Positions 1 to 5,505 are shown, numbered from the stretch's first letter. The stretch: 6,801 bases of DNA from Alphaproteobacteria bacterium (GCA_016285415.1 JAEEQU010000050.1:1-6801), one strand, 5' to 3'. Program-made: numbers and translations. Notes: generated from the letters alone by a model not told the origin.

Positions 1-373
1 TTTGTTGCGCGATACCCTGGGCAACCAATTGTGCGTTCAAATCAGGACGACGTACTTCATAAATGTTAACGACAACCTGATCGTTCTTAACCAATTTCTT
101 GATTTCGTTACGCAATGCTTCAATATCTGCACCGTTTTTACCGATAATCATACCTGGACGCGATGTGTGAACAGTGATCACGACCTTTTTTGCGATACGG
201 TCAATGACTGTCTTTGCGACACCGGCCTTTTTCAGTTTCTTTTCAATGAACTTGCGAATCATATTATCTTCCGCAAGACATGCCGCATAGTGTTTTTTAT
301 CAACAATCCAACGTGAATCTGGAACTTTGTTGATAGACAAACGCTGTGCAATTGGCGATACTTTCTGTCCCAT
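1..373 (-). CDS. rpsC: 30S ribosomal protein S3, N-terminal part (3' end outside window)
   Basis: S3 lies on the 30S head at the mRNA entry tunnel and contributes to mRNA unwinding. The first 124 residues are visible: MGQKVSPIAQRLSINKVPDS at the start, then an alpha-helical stretch (MIRKFIEKKLKKAG), then the type II KH domain with its GxxG loop in RPGMIIGKNGADIE (G78-K79-N80-G81), and VNIYEVRRPDLNAQLVAQGIAQQ at the edge. The residues linked to helicase activity (Arg131, Arg132 and Lys135 in E. coli) are beyond the window. The ATG at 373 is preceded by AAGGA with a six-base A-only spacer. It is the usual gene after rplV in S10 operons. The frame is open with no stop to position 1, so this is an edge truncation and not a broken gene. 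Confidence 0.96.
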   Translation of the reverse strand, partial: MGQKVSPIAQRLSINKVPDSRWIVDKKHYAACLAEDNMIRKFIEKKLKKAGVAKTVIDRIAKKVVITVHTSRPGMIIGKNGADIEALRNEIKKLVKNDQVVVNIYEVRRPDLNAQLVAQGIAQQ

Positions 374-391
374 TTTTTTTCCTTACTGTTT

Positions 392-452
392 GTGCGTGGT
401 GTTCTTGAAACCTATGCGGTTTTATTCAGGGTTGCCCCATACCACCAGACAC
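392..452 (-). promoter_or_regulatory. Possible branched stem structure between rplV and rpsC
   Basis: On the minus strand, four bases after the rplV stop, GTGTCTGGTG can pair with CACCACGCAC (eight pairs around a 2x2 internal loop). Inside it, TATGGGG can pair with CCGCATA (six of seven pairs). It occupies most of the 83-nt gap and ends shortly before the rpsC ribosome binding site (AAGGA, 380-384). Hand-folded and imperfect, so confidence is low. Confidence 0.3.
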
Positions 453-456
453 TTGT

Positions 457-870
457 TTATTTTGCTTCTTTTGTCTTTTTTGTTTTCTTTTCTGCTTTTT
501 CTTTCTTTGGTGCCGCACCAGATTCCAAAACGATTGTCAAATTTGAGAACGGTTTCAGAATTGGACGTGCACTGCCACGTGGTCCCGGCATAATACGTTT
601 CATTGTTAACGCTTTGCCACACCAAATTTCTTTGACGAACAATGTTTCAACCGCCAAGTTTTTGTTGTGTTCCGCATTAGCAATTGCCGACAGCAAAGTT
701 TTCAAAACTTCGCCTGCAACACGCTTTTTTGAAAATTTCAAGACATCAACTGCACGATCAACCGGCAAACCACGAATCATTGCGCAGACCAGGTTTAATT
801 TCTGGGTGCTGATGCGTATCATTTTGTTGAACGCACGAACTTGATTATCTTTGATTCCATATCTTGTCAT
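457..870 (-). CDS. rplV: 50S ribosomal protein L22
   Basis: L22 contacts all 23S rRNA domains, and its long beta-hairpin forms the exit-tunnel constriction together with L4. The protein has 137 residues (E. coli 110); the excess is a few N-terminal residues and a Lys-rich C-terminal tail from about residue 118 (GAAPKKEKAEKKTKKTKEAK). The core shows STQKLNLVCAMIRGLPVDRA and LLSAIANAEHN. The hairpin begins with MKRIMP, the stretch whose MKR is deleted in macrolide-resistant E. coli; it is intact. The tip differs: RAKGRA of E. coli (88-93) reads GPRGSA (96-101). AAGGTG (878-883) lies seven bases upstream of the ATG. The stop is TAA. An 83-nt gap separates it from rpsC, whereas in E. coli these two genes are nearly contiguous. 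Confidence 0.97.
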   Translation of the reverse strand: MTRYGIKDNQVRAFNKMIRISTQKLNLVCAMIRGLPVDRAVDVLKFSKKRVAGEVLKTLLSAIANAEHNKNLAVETLFVKEIWCGKALTMKRIMPGPRGSARPILKPFSNLTIVLESGAAPKKEKAEKKTKKTKEAK

Positions 871-891
871 AATCTAACACCTTTACTTTAA

Positions 892-1173
892 TTATTTACC
901 TGCCGCCGCTTTTTTATTCGCAGCATGTCCTTTGAACGTACGTGTTGGTGCAAATTCACCAAGTTTATGACCGACCATATCTTCAACGATAGAAACCGGA
1001 ATAAACTTGTTACCATTGTGAACTTCAAACGTCAGACCAACCATTGGCGGGACAATTGTGCTGCCCCGAGACCAAGTTTTAATTGGCTTGTGGTCGTCTT
1101 TTTCATTCGCCACCGCTACCTTTTTCAAGATAGATGGATGTACATATGGACCTTTCCAAACTGAACGAGACAT
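892..1173 (-). CDS. rpsS: 30S ribosomal protein S19
   Basis: S19 is a late-assembling 30S head protein that pairs with S13 and contacts 23S rRNA and L5 across the subunit bridge. The protein has 93 residues, close to E. coli (92). It starts MSRSVWKGPYVHPSILKKV and contains IKTWSRGSTIVPPMVGLTFE, VHNGNKFIPV and the C-terminal MVGHKLGEFAPTRTFKGHA, all signature stretches. The short Ala/Lys tail (AANKKAAAGK) is ordinary. AGGAG (1181-1185) lies seven bases before the ATG. It is tightly packed between rplB (20-nt gap) and rplV (21-nt gap), consistent with co-transcription. The stop is TAA. Confidence 0.97.
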   Translation of the reverse strand: MSRSVWKGPYVHPSILKKVAVANEKDDHKPIKTWSRGSTIVPPMVGLTFEVHNGNKFIPVSIVEDMVGHKLGEFAPTRTFKGHAANKKAAAGK

Positions 1174-1193
1174 ATACTAACTCCTAACCTATT

Positions 1194-2027
1194 TTATTTT
1201 TTCTTTGCCAAATGTCTGCTACGAATAATCATCTTGGCTGTGCGTTTATTTCTGCGGGTACGATATCCCTTGGCTGGAATACCAGTGCGTGACACTGGTT
1301 CGTGGCCCTTGGAATGACCGTTACCACCACCCATTGGGTGATCCACAGGGTTCTGCGCCATACCACGTGTTGATGGGCGAACACCCAACCAACGCGCACG
1401 ACCGGCCTTGCCCAGATTAACGTTTCTTTGGTCTTGGTTAGAAACCGCACCAACCGTCGCCAGACAGTCAGAATGAACTTTGCGCAACTCGCCACTGTTC
1501 ATTTTAATCTGTGCATAAACACCATCTTTACCCATCAACTGGGCATAACAACCTGCACTGCGGGCCAATTGACCACCCGCACCAGGTTTCAATTCAACAT
1601 TGTGAACAATTGTACCAATCGGCATATTCTTAAGTGGCATCGCGTTACCTGGTTTAATATCTTGACGCGCACCAGAGATAACAATGTCCCCTGCTTTCAA
1701 GTCACGTGGTGCCAAGATGTATGAACGCATACCGTCTTTGTATTCAATCAACGCAATAAATGCCGTGCGATTCGGATCATATTCCAAACGAACCACAGTT
1801 GCCGGCATATCAAATTTTTTACGTTTAAAGTCAATCAAACGATATTTACGTTTGTGTCCGCCACCCTGGTGTGGAACAGTTACATGACCGAAATTATTAC
1901 GGCCACCTTTTGATTTCAAACCAACTGTCAACGCCTTTTCTGGCGCACCACGATGCAGTTCACTGTGGTCAATCAAGACCAAACCACGTGTACCGGCGGT
2001 AATTGGTTTATAACTTTTTAATGCCAT
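1194..2027 (-). CDS. rplB: 50S ribosomal protein L2
   Basis: L2 is one of the most conserved 50S proteins; it is needed for subunit association and peptidyl transferase assembly. The protein has 277 residues (E. coli 273). The N-terminal half carries the RNA-binding OB fold (SKGGRNNFGHVTVPHQGGGHKRKYR near 39-63), followed by the SH3-like domain (KPGAGGQLARSAGCYAQLMG near 147-166). The C-terminal extension has GKAGRARWLGVRP and NPVDHPMGGGNG. His230 in VDH matches the functionally important E. coli His229 (numbered without Met). The next histidine of the usual HPHGGGEG motif is Met232 here, and Glu of GGGEG is Asn. The start ATG has AAAGGA eight bases upstream. The stop is TAA, and rpsS follows after 20 nt. 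Confidence 0.98.
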   Translation of the reverse strand: MALKSYKPITAGTRGLVLIDHSELHRGAPEKALTVGLKSKGGRNNFGHVTVPHQGGGHKRKYRLIDFKRKKFDMPATVVRLEYDPNRTAFIALIEYKDGMRSYILAPRDLKAGDIVISGARQDIKPGNAMPLKNMPIGTIVHNVELKPGAGGQLARSAGCYAQLMGKDGVYAQIKMNSGELRKVHSDCLATVGAVSNQDQRNVNLGKAGRARWLGVRPSTRGMAQNPVDHPMGGGNGHSKGHEPVSRTGIPAKGYRTRRNKRTAKMIIRSRHLAKKK

Positions 2028-2046
2028 TTCTTCTATCCTTTTTTCA

Positions 2047-2088
2047 CCTTGACACTAACGTCTGATATTTTCAGATTCTCTGCCAAGG
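2047..2088 (-). promoter_or_regulatory. Nested inverted repeats between rplW and rplB
   Basis: Ten bases after the rplW stop, on the minus strand, CCTTG can pair with CAAGG 32 nt further on. Inside lies a perfect TCTGA-AAATA-TCAGA hairpin (2061-2075). Each stem is only five pairs, so the fold is tentative. The 71-nt gap is otherwise occupied by the AAAGGA ribosome binding site of rplB at 2036-2041. Confidence 0.3.
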
Positions 2089-2098
2089 ACCATTTACC

Positions 2099-2431
2099 TT
2101 ATATGTTTGTATCCAGGTCCAATTTTGCGTCCGCTGGCAATGTAACATACGCTTTTTTAACTGTGCGTTGTGTTCCACTGCTGCGACCACGGAATTGTTT
2201 AACCTTACCTTTGACAACCACAATGTTAACTTTTGTTGGTTTAACATTATAGATTGCCTGAACCGCACGCACGACATCTTGCTTTGTCGCACATGCCGAA
2301 ACCTCAAATGCAACCGCATTACCTTCTGAAAGCTTAACCGCCTTTTCGGAAACAATCGGGCGACGCAGCACATCATAGACATTAGCTGTCACAACTGGTT
2401 TTTTTTCTGAAGTAACTTTCTTTTCTGCCAT
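2099..2431 (-). CDS. rplW: 50S ribosomal protein L23
   Basis: L23 sits at the polypeptide tunnel exit and is the docking site for trigger factor and the signal recognition particle. With the ATG at 2431 the protein has 110 residues (E. coli 100). The extra length is a Lys/Glu-rich N-terminus (MAEKKVTSEKKP) before the conserved YDVLRRPIVSEKA. The Glu in VSEK (residue 29) matches E. coli Glu18, the trigger-factor contact. The core AVQAIYNVKPTKVNIVVVKG and the hairpin KVKQFRGR...VKKAYVTL are typical. An alternative TTG start at 2452 would add seven residues but lacks a ribosome binding site. It lies between rplD (37-nt gap) and rplB (71-nt gap), the conserved S10-operon place. The stop is TAA. 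Confidence 0.96.
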   Translation of the reverse strand: MAEKKVTSEKKPVVTANVYDVLRRPIVSEKAVKLSEGNAVAFEVSACATKQDVVRAVQAIYNVKPTKVNIVVVKGKVKQFRGRSSGTQRTVKKAYVTLPADAKLDLDTNI

Positions 2432-2439
2432 CTCTATAA

Positions 2440-2443
2440 CCTT
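2440..2443 (-). promoter_or_regulatory. rplW ribosome binding site (decides the start)
   Basis: AAGG, within an A-rich run, lies eight bases upstream of the ATG at 2431. The in-frame TTG at 2452 has no Shine-Dalgarno and falls inside the small hairpin, so the ATG is chosen as the rplW start. Confidence 0.6.
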
Positions 2444-2449
2444 TTTTTG

Positions 2450-2465
2450 CAATCAGTTCCGATTG
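2450..2465 (-). promoter_or_regulatory. Small hairpin after rplD stop
   Basis: CAATC and GATTG form a perfect five-pair stem with a six-base loop, three bases after the rplD stop codon and just upstream of the rplW ribosome binding site. It is short enough to arise by chance and is listed because similar structures follow other stops in this operon. Confidence 0.25.
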
Positions 2466-2468
2466 ATA

Positions 2469-3092
2469 TTACGCCCCAAGACGTGTTTCAATAGCTTTAA
2501 CTGCATCTGCGGTCAAAACTAATTTTTCGTGTTTCAAAATGTCCAACACATTCAAACCGATTGTTGGCAACACATCAACGTTATTGATATTTGCCGCGGA
2601 CTTTTTGAAATTTTCATCCAATGTATCTGCACCAACGAATAACGCAGAAGCAATATTCAATTTCTTTAATTGTTTTGCGACTGTTGCTGTCTTGGCCGCA
2701 GATACCTTTTCGGAATCAATCACGACCAGTGCACCTTCTTTGGCCTTGGATGATAACGCCATCTTTAAACCCAATGCACGAATCTTCTTTGGCAAATCAA
2801 TGCTGTGGTCGCGAACAACTGGTCCATGAACCACACCACCGCCACGCATATGAACATTGTAACGTTCACCTTGACGTGCATTACCTGTCTTTTTCTGTTT
2901 GAATGCTTTTTTACCACTGCCGGCGACATCAGAAACCGTTTTCACCGCATGTGTACCTGCGCGTGATTTTGCACGTTGCCATGTCACAACACGATGCAAA
3001 ATATCTGCACGTGCATCCAAACCAAAAATAGAATCTTGCAAATCAATCTTGCCGACCGCTTTGCCATCAAAATTTATAATATTTACTTGCAT
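2469..3092 (-). CDS. rplD: 50S ribosomal protein L4
   Basis: L4 is an assembly initiator of the 50S; its extended loop lines the exit-tunnel constriction, and in some bacteria free L4 represses the S10 operon. The protein has 207 residues, typical length. Visible features are the N-terminal VNIINFDGKAVGKIDL, HRVVTWQRAKSRAGTHAVKT, the tunnel loop (about 60-90), and HGPVVRDHSIDLPKKIRALG, a stretch close to other proteobacterial L4s, followed by the globular C-terminal half. The loop tip reads QKKTGNARQG where most bacteria have QKGTGRARxG, so Lys68 and Asn71 replace Gly64 and Arg67 of E. coli, while Lys63 is kept as Lys67. The start is supported by AAGGTGA (3099-3105) six bases upstream. The stop is TAA. 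No E. coli-like S10 leader target was recognised in the window. Confidence 0.97.
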   Translation of the reverse strand: MQVNIINFDGKAVGKIDLQDSIFGLDARADILHRVVTWQRAKSRAGTHAVKTVSDVAGSGKKAFKQKKTGNARQGERYNVHMRGGGVVHGPVVRDHSIDLPKKIRALGLKMALSSKAKEGALVVIDSEKVSAAKTATVAKQLKKLNIASALFVGADTLDENFKKSAANINNVDVLPTIGLNVLDILKHEKLVLTADAVKAIETRLGA

Positions 3093-3117
3093 TTTAATTC
3101 ACCTTAATTTTCAAAAC

Positions 3118-3843
3118 CTATTCTGCAACTGCTGCATCAGATTCTGGTTTGGTTTCTGTTTGTTCTGCATCTTTCTTTTGAGATGTTGGAACAGGTAAAT
3201 CTTTTTGTTCTTTTTTGATTGCGTCAGTAATCAAAACAAATGTGCCGTTGCAACCTGGAACTGCGCCTTCAACGAAAACCAAGTTTTCTGCTTCGTCTGT
3301 TCCAAATACTTTCAAATTCTGAACGGTGACTGTTTCATTACCCATTTGACCGGACATCTTTTTACCTTTCAAAACGCGTCCTGGCCATTCACGCATACCT
3401 GTACCACCCAAAGAACGATGCGCCTTTAACACACCGTGCGTGGCTTCTTTACCACCAAAGTTGTGGCGTTTCATTGCGCCTTGAAATCCCTTACCTTTGC
3501 TAGTCGCTTGGACATCAACAAATTGTCCGGCAACGAAATGAGATGCGCACATCGCTGTTCCAACTGGAATCACACAATCGTCAGAAACACGAAATTCTGC
3601 AATTTTACGATATGGTTTTACCCCTGCCTTTTCTGCCGCAACTGCTTGTGGCTTTGCGACATGTTTTGCCTTGGCTTCACGAATACCAAGAACATTTGCG
3701 ACATATCCATTTTTTTCGCTTGTACGATTGCCGATAACTGTGCAATCACCAACGGACAAAACCGTCACCGCATGTGCGACGCCGGCATCGTCATACAGAC
3801 GTGTCATTCCCATTTTTGTTGTTATCAATCCGCTACGTTTCAT
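3118..3843 (-). CDS. rplC: 50S ribosomal protein L3
   Basis: L3 initiates 50S assembly, binds the 3' end of 23S rRNA and reaches toward the peptidyl transferase centre. The protein has 241 residues, against 209 in E. coli. Hallmarks are the N-terminal SGLITTKMGMTRLYDD, the central VQATSKGKGFQGAMKRHNF, and GRVLKGKKMSGQMGNETVTVQNL. The excess length is mainly a charged, low-complexity tail after about residue 208 (IKKEQKDLPVPTSQKKDAEQ onward), acidic overall at the end and probably unstructured. In the loop that reaches the centre, E. coli GQNQTPG reads GMREWPG, so the PrmB-methylated Gln150 is Glu152 here. The start ATG has AAAAGG (3852-3857) eight bases upstream. The stop is TAG, and rplD follows after 25 nt. 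Confidence 0.97.
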   Translation of the reverse strand: MKRSGLITTKMGMTRLYDDAGVAHAVTVLSVGDCTVIGNRTSEKNGYVANVLGIREAKAKHVAKPQAVAAEKAGVKPYRKIAEFRVSDDCVIPVGTAMCASHFVAGQFVDVQATSKGKGFQGAMKRHNFGGKEATHGVLKAHRSLGGTGMREWPGRVLKGKKMSGQMGNETVTVQNLKVFGTDEAENLVFVEGAVPGCNGTFVLITDAIKKEQKDLPVPTSQKKDAEQTETKPESDAAVAE

Positions 3844-3869
3844 TTCTTATGCCTTTTTTTCTGTCAGAG

Positions 3870-3907
3870 GTTAGAATATTATGCCGAAAAGTCAACAAAT
3901 ATCTAAC
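3870..3907 (-). promoter_or_regulatory. Imperfect AT-rich hairpin between rpsJ and rplC
   Basis: On the minus strand, GTTAGATATT pairs with AATATTCTAAC (ten pairs, one bulged T) around a 17-nt loop, beginning 14 nt after the rpsJ stop. The loop holds a TTGACT hexamer. The surrounding 78-nt gap is unusually long for this operon joint and otherwise contains only the rplC ribosome binding site. Function unknown; folded by hand. Confidence 0.4.
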
Positions 3908-3921
3908 GCTAACAATTCTTT

Positions 3922-4233
3922 TTACAATTTAATTTTCACATCAACACCCGATGCCAAATCCAACTTCATCAGTGCATCAACTGTCTGAGGGGTTGGGTTA
4001 ACAATATCTACGACCGCCTTATGATTGCGGATTTCAAATTGTTCACGTGATTTTTTATCAACGTGTGGTGAACGGTTGACTGTAAATTTTTGAACCAGTG
4101 TCGGCAAGCGAACAGGCCCAACGACATCTGCGCCGGTGCGCTTTGCAGTTTTGACAATCTCCTCCACTGATTCCACCAAAATTCTGTGGTCAAAAGCCGT
4201 CAATTTGATGCGAATTTTTGATGCTGGTACCAT
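3922..4233 (-). CDS. rpsJ: 30S ribosomal protein S10 (NusE)
   Basis: S10 is a 30S head protein that also acts as NusE in transcription antitermination with NusB. The protein has 103 residues, the same as E. coli S10. Diagnostic stretches are IRIKLTAFDHRI, ETAKRTGA-like VKTAKRTGADVVGPV, the long-loop FTVNRSPHVDKKSREQFEIR and the C-terminal VDALMKLDLASGVDVKIKL. The valine in SPHV, a position linked to tetracycline susceptibility in other bacteria, is present. The ATG has a weak AAGGGA (4244-4249) at a rather long ten-base spacing. It is the first S10-operon gene and is separated from tuf by an 84-nt gap with a strong hairpin. The stop is TAA. Confidence 0.97.
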   Translation of the reverse strand: MVPASKIRIKLTAFDHRILVESVEEIVKTAKRTGADVVGPVRLPTLVQKFTVNRSPHVDKKSREQFEIRNHKAVVDIVNPTPQTVDALMKLDLASGVDVKIKL

Positions 4234-4267
4234 TTTGCTTGTTTCCCTTATTTATTGTCATATTCAC

Positions 4268-4310
4268 ATTTATTGGCCGCCCAACAGTTTCCTGCGGGCG
4301 ACCAACAAAC
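4268..4310 (-). promoter_or_regulatory. GC-rich hairpin between tuf and rpsJ
   Basis: On the minus strand, seven bases after the tuf stop, GTTTGTTGGTCGCCC pairs with GGGCGGCCAATAAAT over 15 positions (three G-U pairs, no mismatch). Inside, CAG-GAAA-CTG forms a three-pair extension capped by a GNRA-type tetraloop, separated by a small asymmetric bulge. The stem core is much more GC-rich than its surroundings. The following transcript (GUGAAUAUGACAAUAAAUAAGGG) has no U-tract, so this is not a textbook intrinsic terminator. It lies where gammaproteobacteria carry an S10 leader, but no similarity to that element is claimed. Possible roles are attenuation, RNase processing, or protection of the tuf 3' end so that tuf mRNA can exceed the downstream cistrons. 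Confidence 0.6.
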
Positions 4311-4317
4311 GTAGTTA

Positions 4318-5505
4318 TTATTTGATGATCTTTGACACAACACCTGCGCCGACTGTACGTCCGCCTTCACGGATAGCGAAGCGACGACCTTCGTCCATAG
4401 CAATAGGTGCAATCAATGCAACTGTGATACGAACGTTATCACCTGGCAAGACCATTTCTTTGTCTGCTGGCAATGTGATTGTACCAGTTACATCGGTTGT
4501 GCTAAAGAAGAACTGTGGACGATAGTTGCTAAAGAACGCTGTATGACGTCCGCCTTCTTCTTTGGTCAAGATATAAACTTCGGCTTCAAAATCTGTGTGT
4601 GGGGTAATAGAACCCGGTTTGCAGATAATCTGGCCACGTTCCACATCTTCTTTCTTGGTTCCACGTAACAACAAACCAATGTTATCACCCGCTTCACCTT
4701 GATCCAACAATTTACGGAACATTTCAACACCCGTAACTGTTGTTTTCTGTGTTGGACGCAAACCAACGATTTCGCATTCGTCACCGACTTTGATAACACC
4801 GGCTTCAACACGACCCGTTACAACGGTTCCACGACCTGTGATGCTGAATACGTCTTCAATTGGCATCAAGAACGGTTTATCAACTGGACGTTCTGGCATT
4901 GGGATGTATTCATCGCAAGCTTTCAACAACGCATCAATTGATTCTTTGCCAAGACCGTCGTTTTTGCCTTCCAATGCGGAAACCGCAGAACCACGAATGA
5001 TTGGCACGTTTTCACCGTCAAAGTCGTTTGCAGACAACAATTCACGGATTTCCATTTCAACCAATTCCAACAATTCTGGATCGTTTGCCAAATCACATTT
5101 GTTCAGATAAACAACAATTTTCGGAATACCGACCTGACGCGCCAACAAGATGTGTTCACGGGTCTGAGGCATTGGACCATCAGTTGCCGCAACCACCAAA
5201 ATCGCACCGTCCATCTGCGCGGCACCAGTAATCATGTTTTTAACATAGTCCGCGTGTCCTGGGCAGTCAACGTGTGCATAGTGACGATGTTCTGTTTCAT
5301 ATTCAACGTGTGCGGTATTAATTGTTATACCACGTGCCTTTTCTTCTGGTGCGCTATCAATTTCGTTAACACCTTTCTGTGCGTCGGCACCGACGCCATA
5401 GTAATGAACGATAGCAGCAGTTAATGTCGTTTTACCGTGGTCAACGTGACCAATAGTACCGATATTAACATGCGGTTTGGTTCTTACATATTTTTCTTTT
5501 GCCAT
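4318..5505 (-). CDS. tuf: Elongation factor Tu
   Basis: EF-Tu-GTP carries aminoacyl-tRNA to the ribosomal A site in the cytosol. The protein has 395 residues, full length for the family. GTPase motifs are all present: P-loop GHVDHGKT (19-26), switch I RGITINT, DCPGH (80-84) with catalytic His84, NKCD (135-138) and SAV (173-175). Domain II starts near 210 (PFLMPIEDVF) and domain III near 305, ending GRTVGAGVVSKIIK. The ATG is set by a strong AAGGAG (5512-5517) six bases upstream. Oddities: the segment between the P-loop helix and switch I (about 32-50) is divergent and one residue shorter than in E. coli; E. coli Tyr160 is Asn160 here; Arg333 is Ser335; Arg233 is Ala235; and Pro321 is Ala323. 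Other known kirromycin positions (Leu120, Gln124, Gly316, Gln329, Ala375, Glu378 in E. coli) are unchanged. It sits between fusA and rpsJ, as is usual where the str and S10 operons join. Confidence 0.98.
   Translation of the reverse strand: MAKEKYVRTKPHVNIGTIGHVDHGKTTLTAAIVHYYGVGADAQKGVNEIDSAPEEKARGITINTAHVEYETEHRHYAHVDCPGHADYVKNMITGAAQMDGAILVVAATDGPMPQTREHILLARQVGIPKIVVYLNKCDLANDPELLELVEMEIRELLSANDFDGENVPIIRGSAVSALEGKNDGLGKESIDALLKACDEYIPMPERPVDKPFLMPIEDVFSITGRGTVVTGRVEAGVIKVGDECEIVGLRPTQKTTVTGVEMFRKLLDQGEAGDNIGLLLRGTKKEDVERGQIICKPGSITPHTDFEAEVYILTKEEGGRHTAFFSNYRPQFFFSTTDVTGTITLPADKEMVLPGDNVRITVALIAPIAMDEGRRFAIREGGRTVGAGVVSKIIK

Noticed and set aside
392..844. 150-codon plus-strand open frame opposite rplV
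   Set aside because: It lies over rplV, whose product is unmistakable, and its predicted protein resembles no family I know. It is a mirror frame, as are the other plus-strand open frames over fusA, tuf and rplC.
2055..2093. Twelve-codon ORF (MVLGRESENIRR) between rplW and rplB on the minus strand
   Set aside because: The only AAGG is about three bases before the ATG, too close for initiation. An ORF this short is expected by chance, and no leader-peptide logic such as repeated codons is visible.
2432..2452. TTG start for rplW seven codons upstream of the ATG
   Set aside because: There is no Shine-Dalgarno before the TTG, whereas AAGG is correctly spaced before the ATG at 2431.
3876..3895. 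Minus-strand TTGACT and TAATAT resembling a sigma-70 promoter before rplC
   Set aside because: The hexamers are only 8 nt apart, against the usual 16-18. Re-pairing the -10-like CATAAT with a properly spaced upstream hexamer gives only TTAGAT, a poor -35.
4268..4310. Reading the tuf-rpsJ hairpin as an intrinsic terminator
   Set aside because: No U-run follows in either direction, and the downstream S10 genes have no recognisable promoter of their own in the gap.
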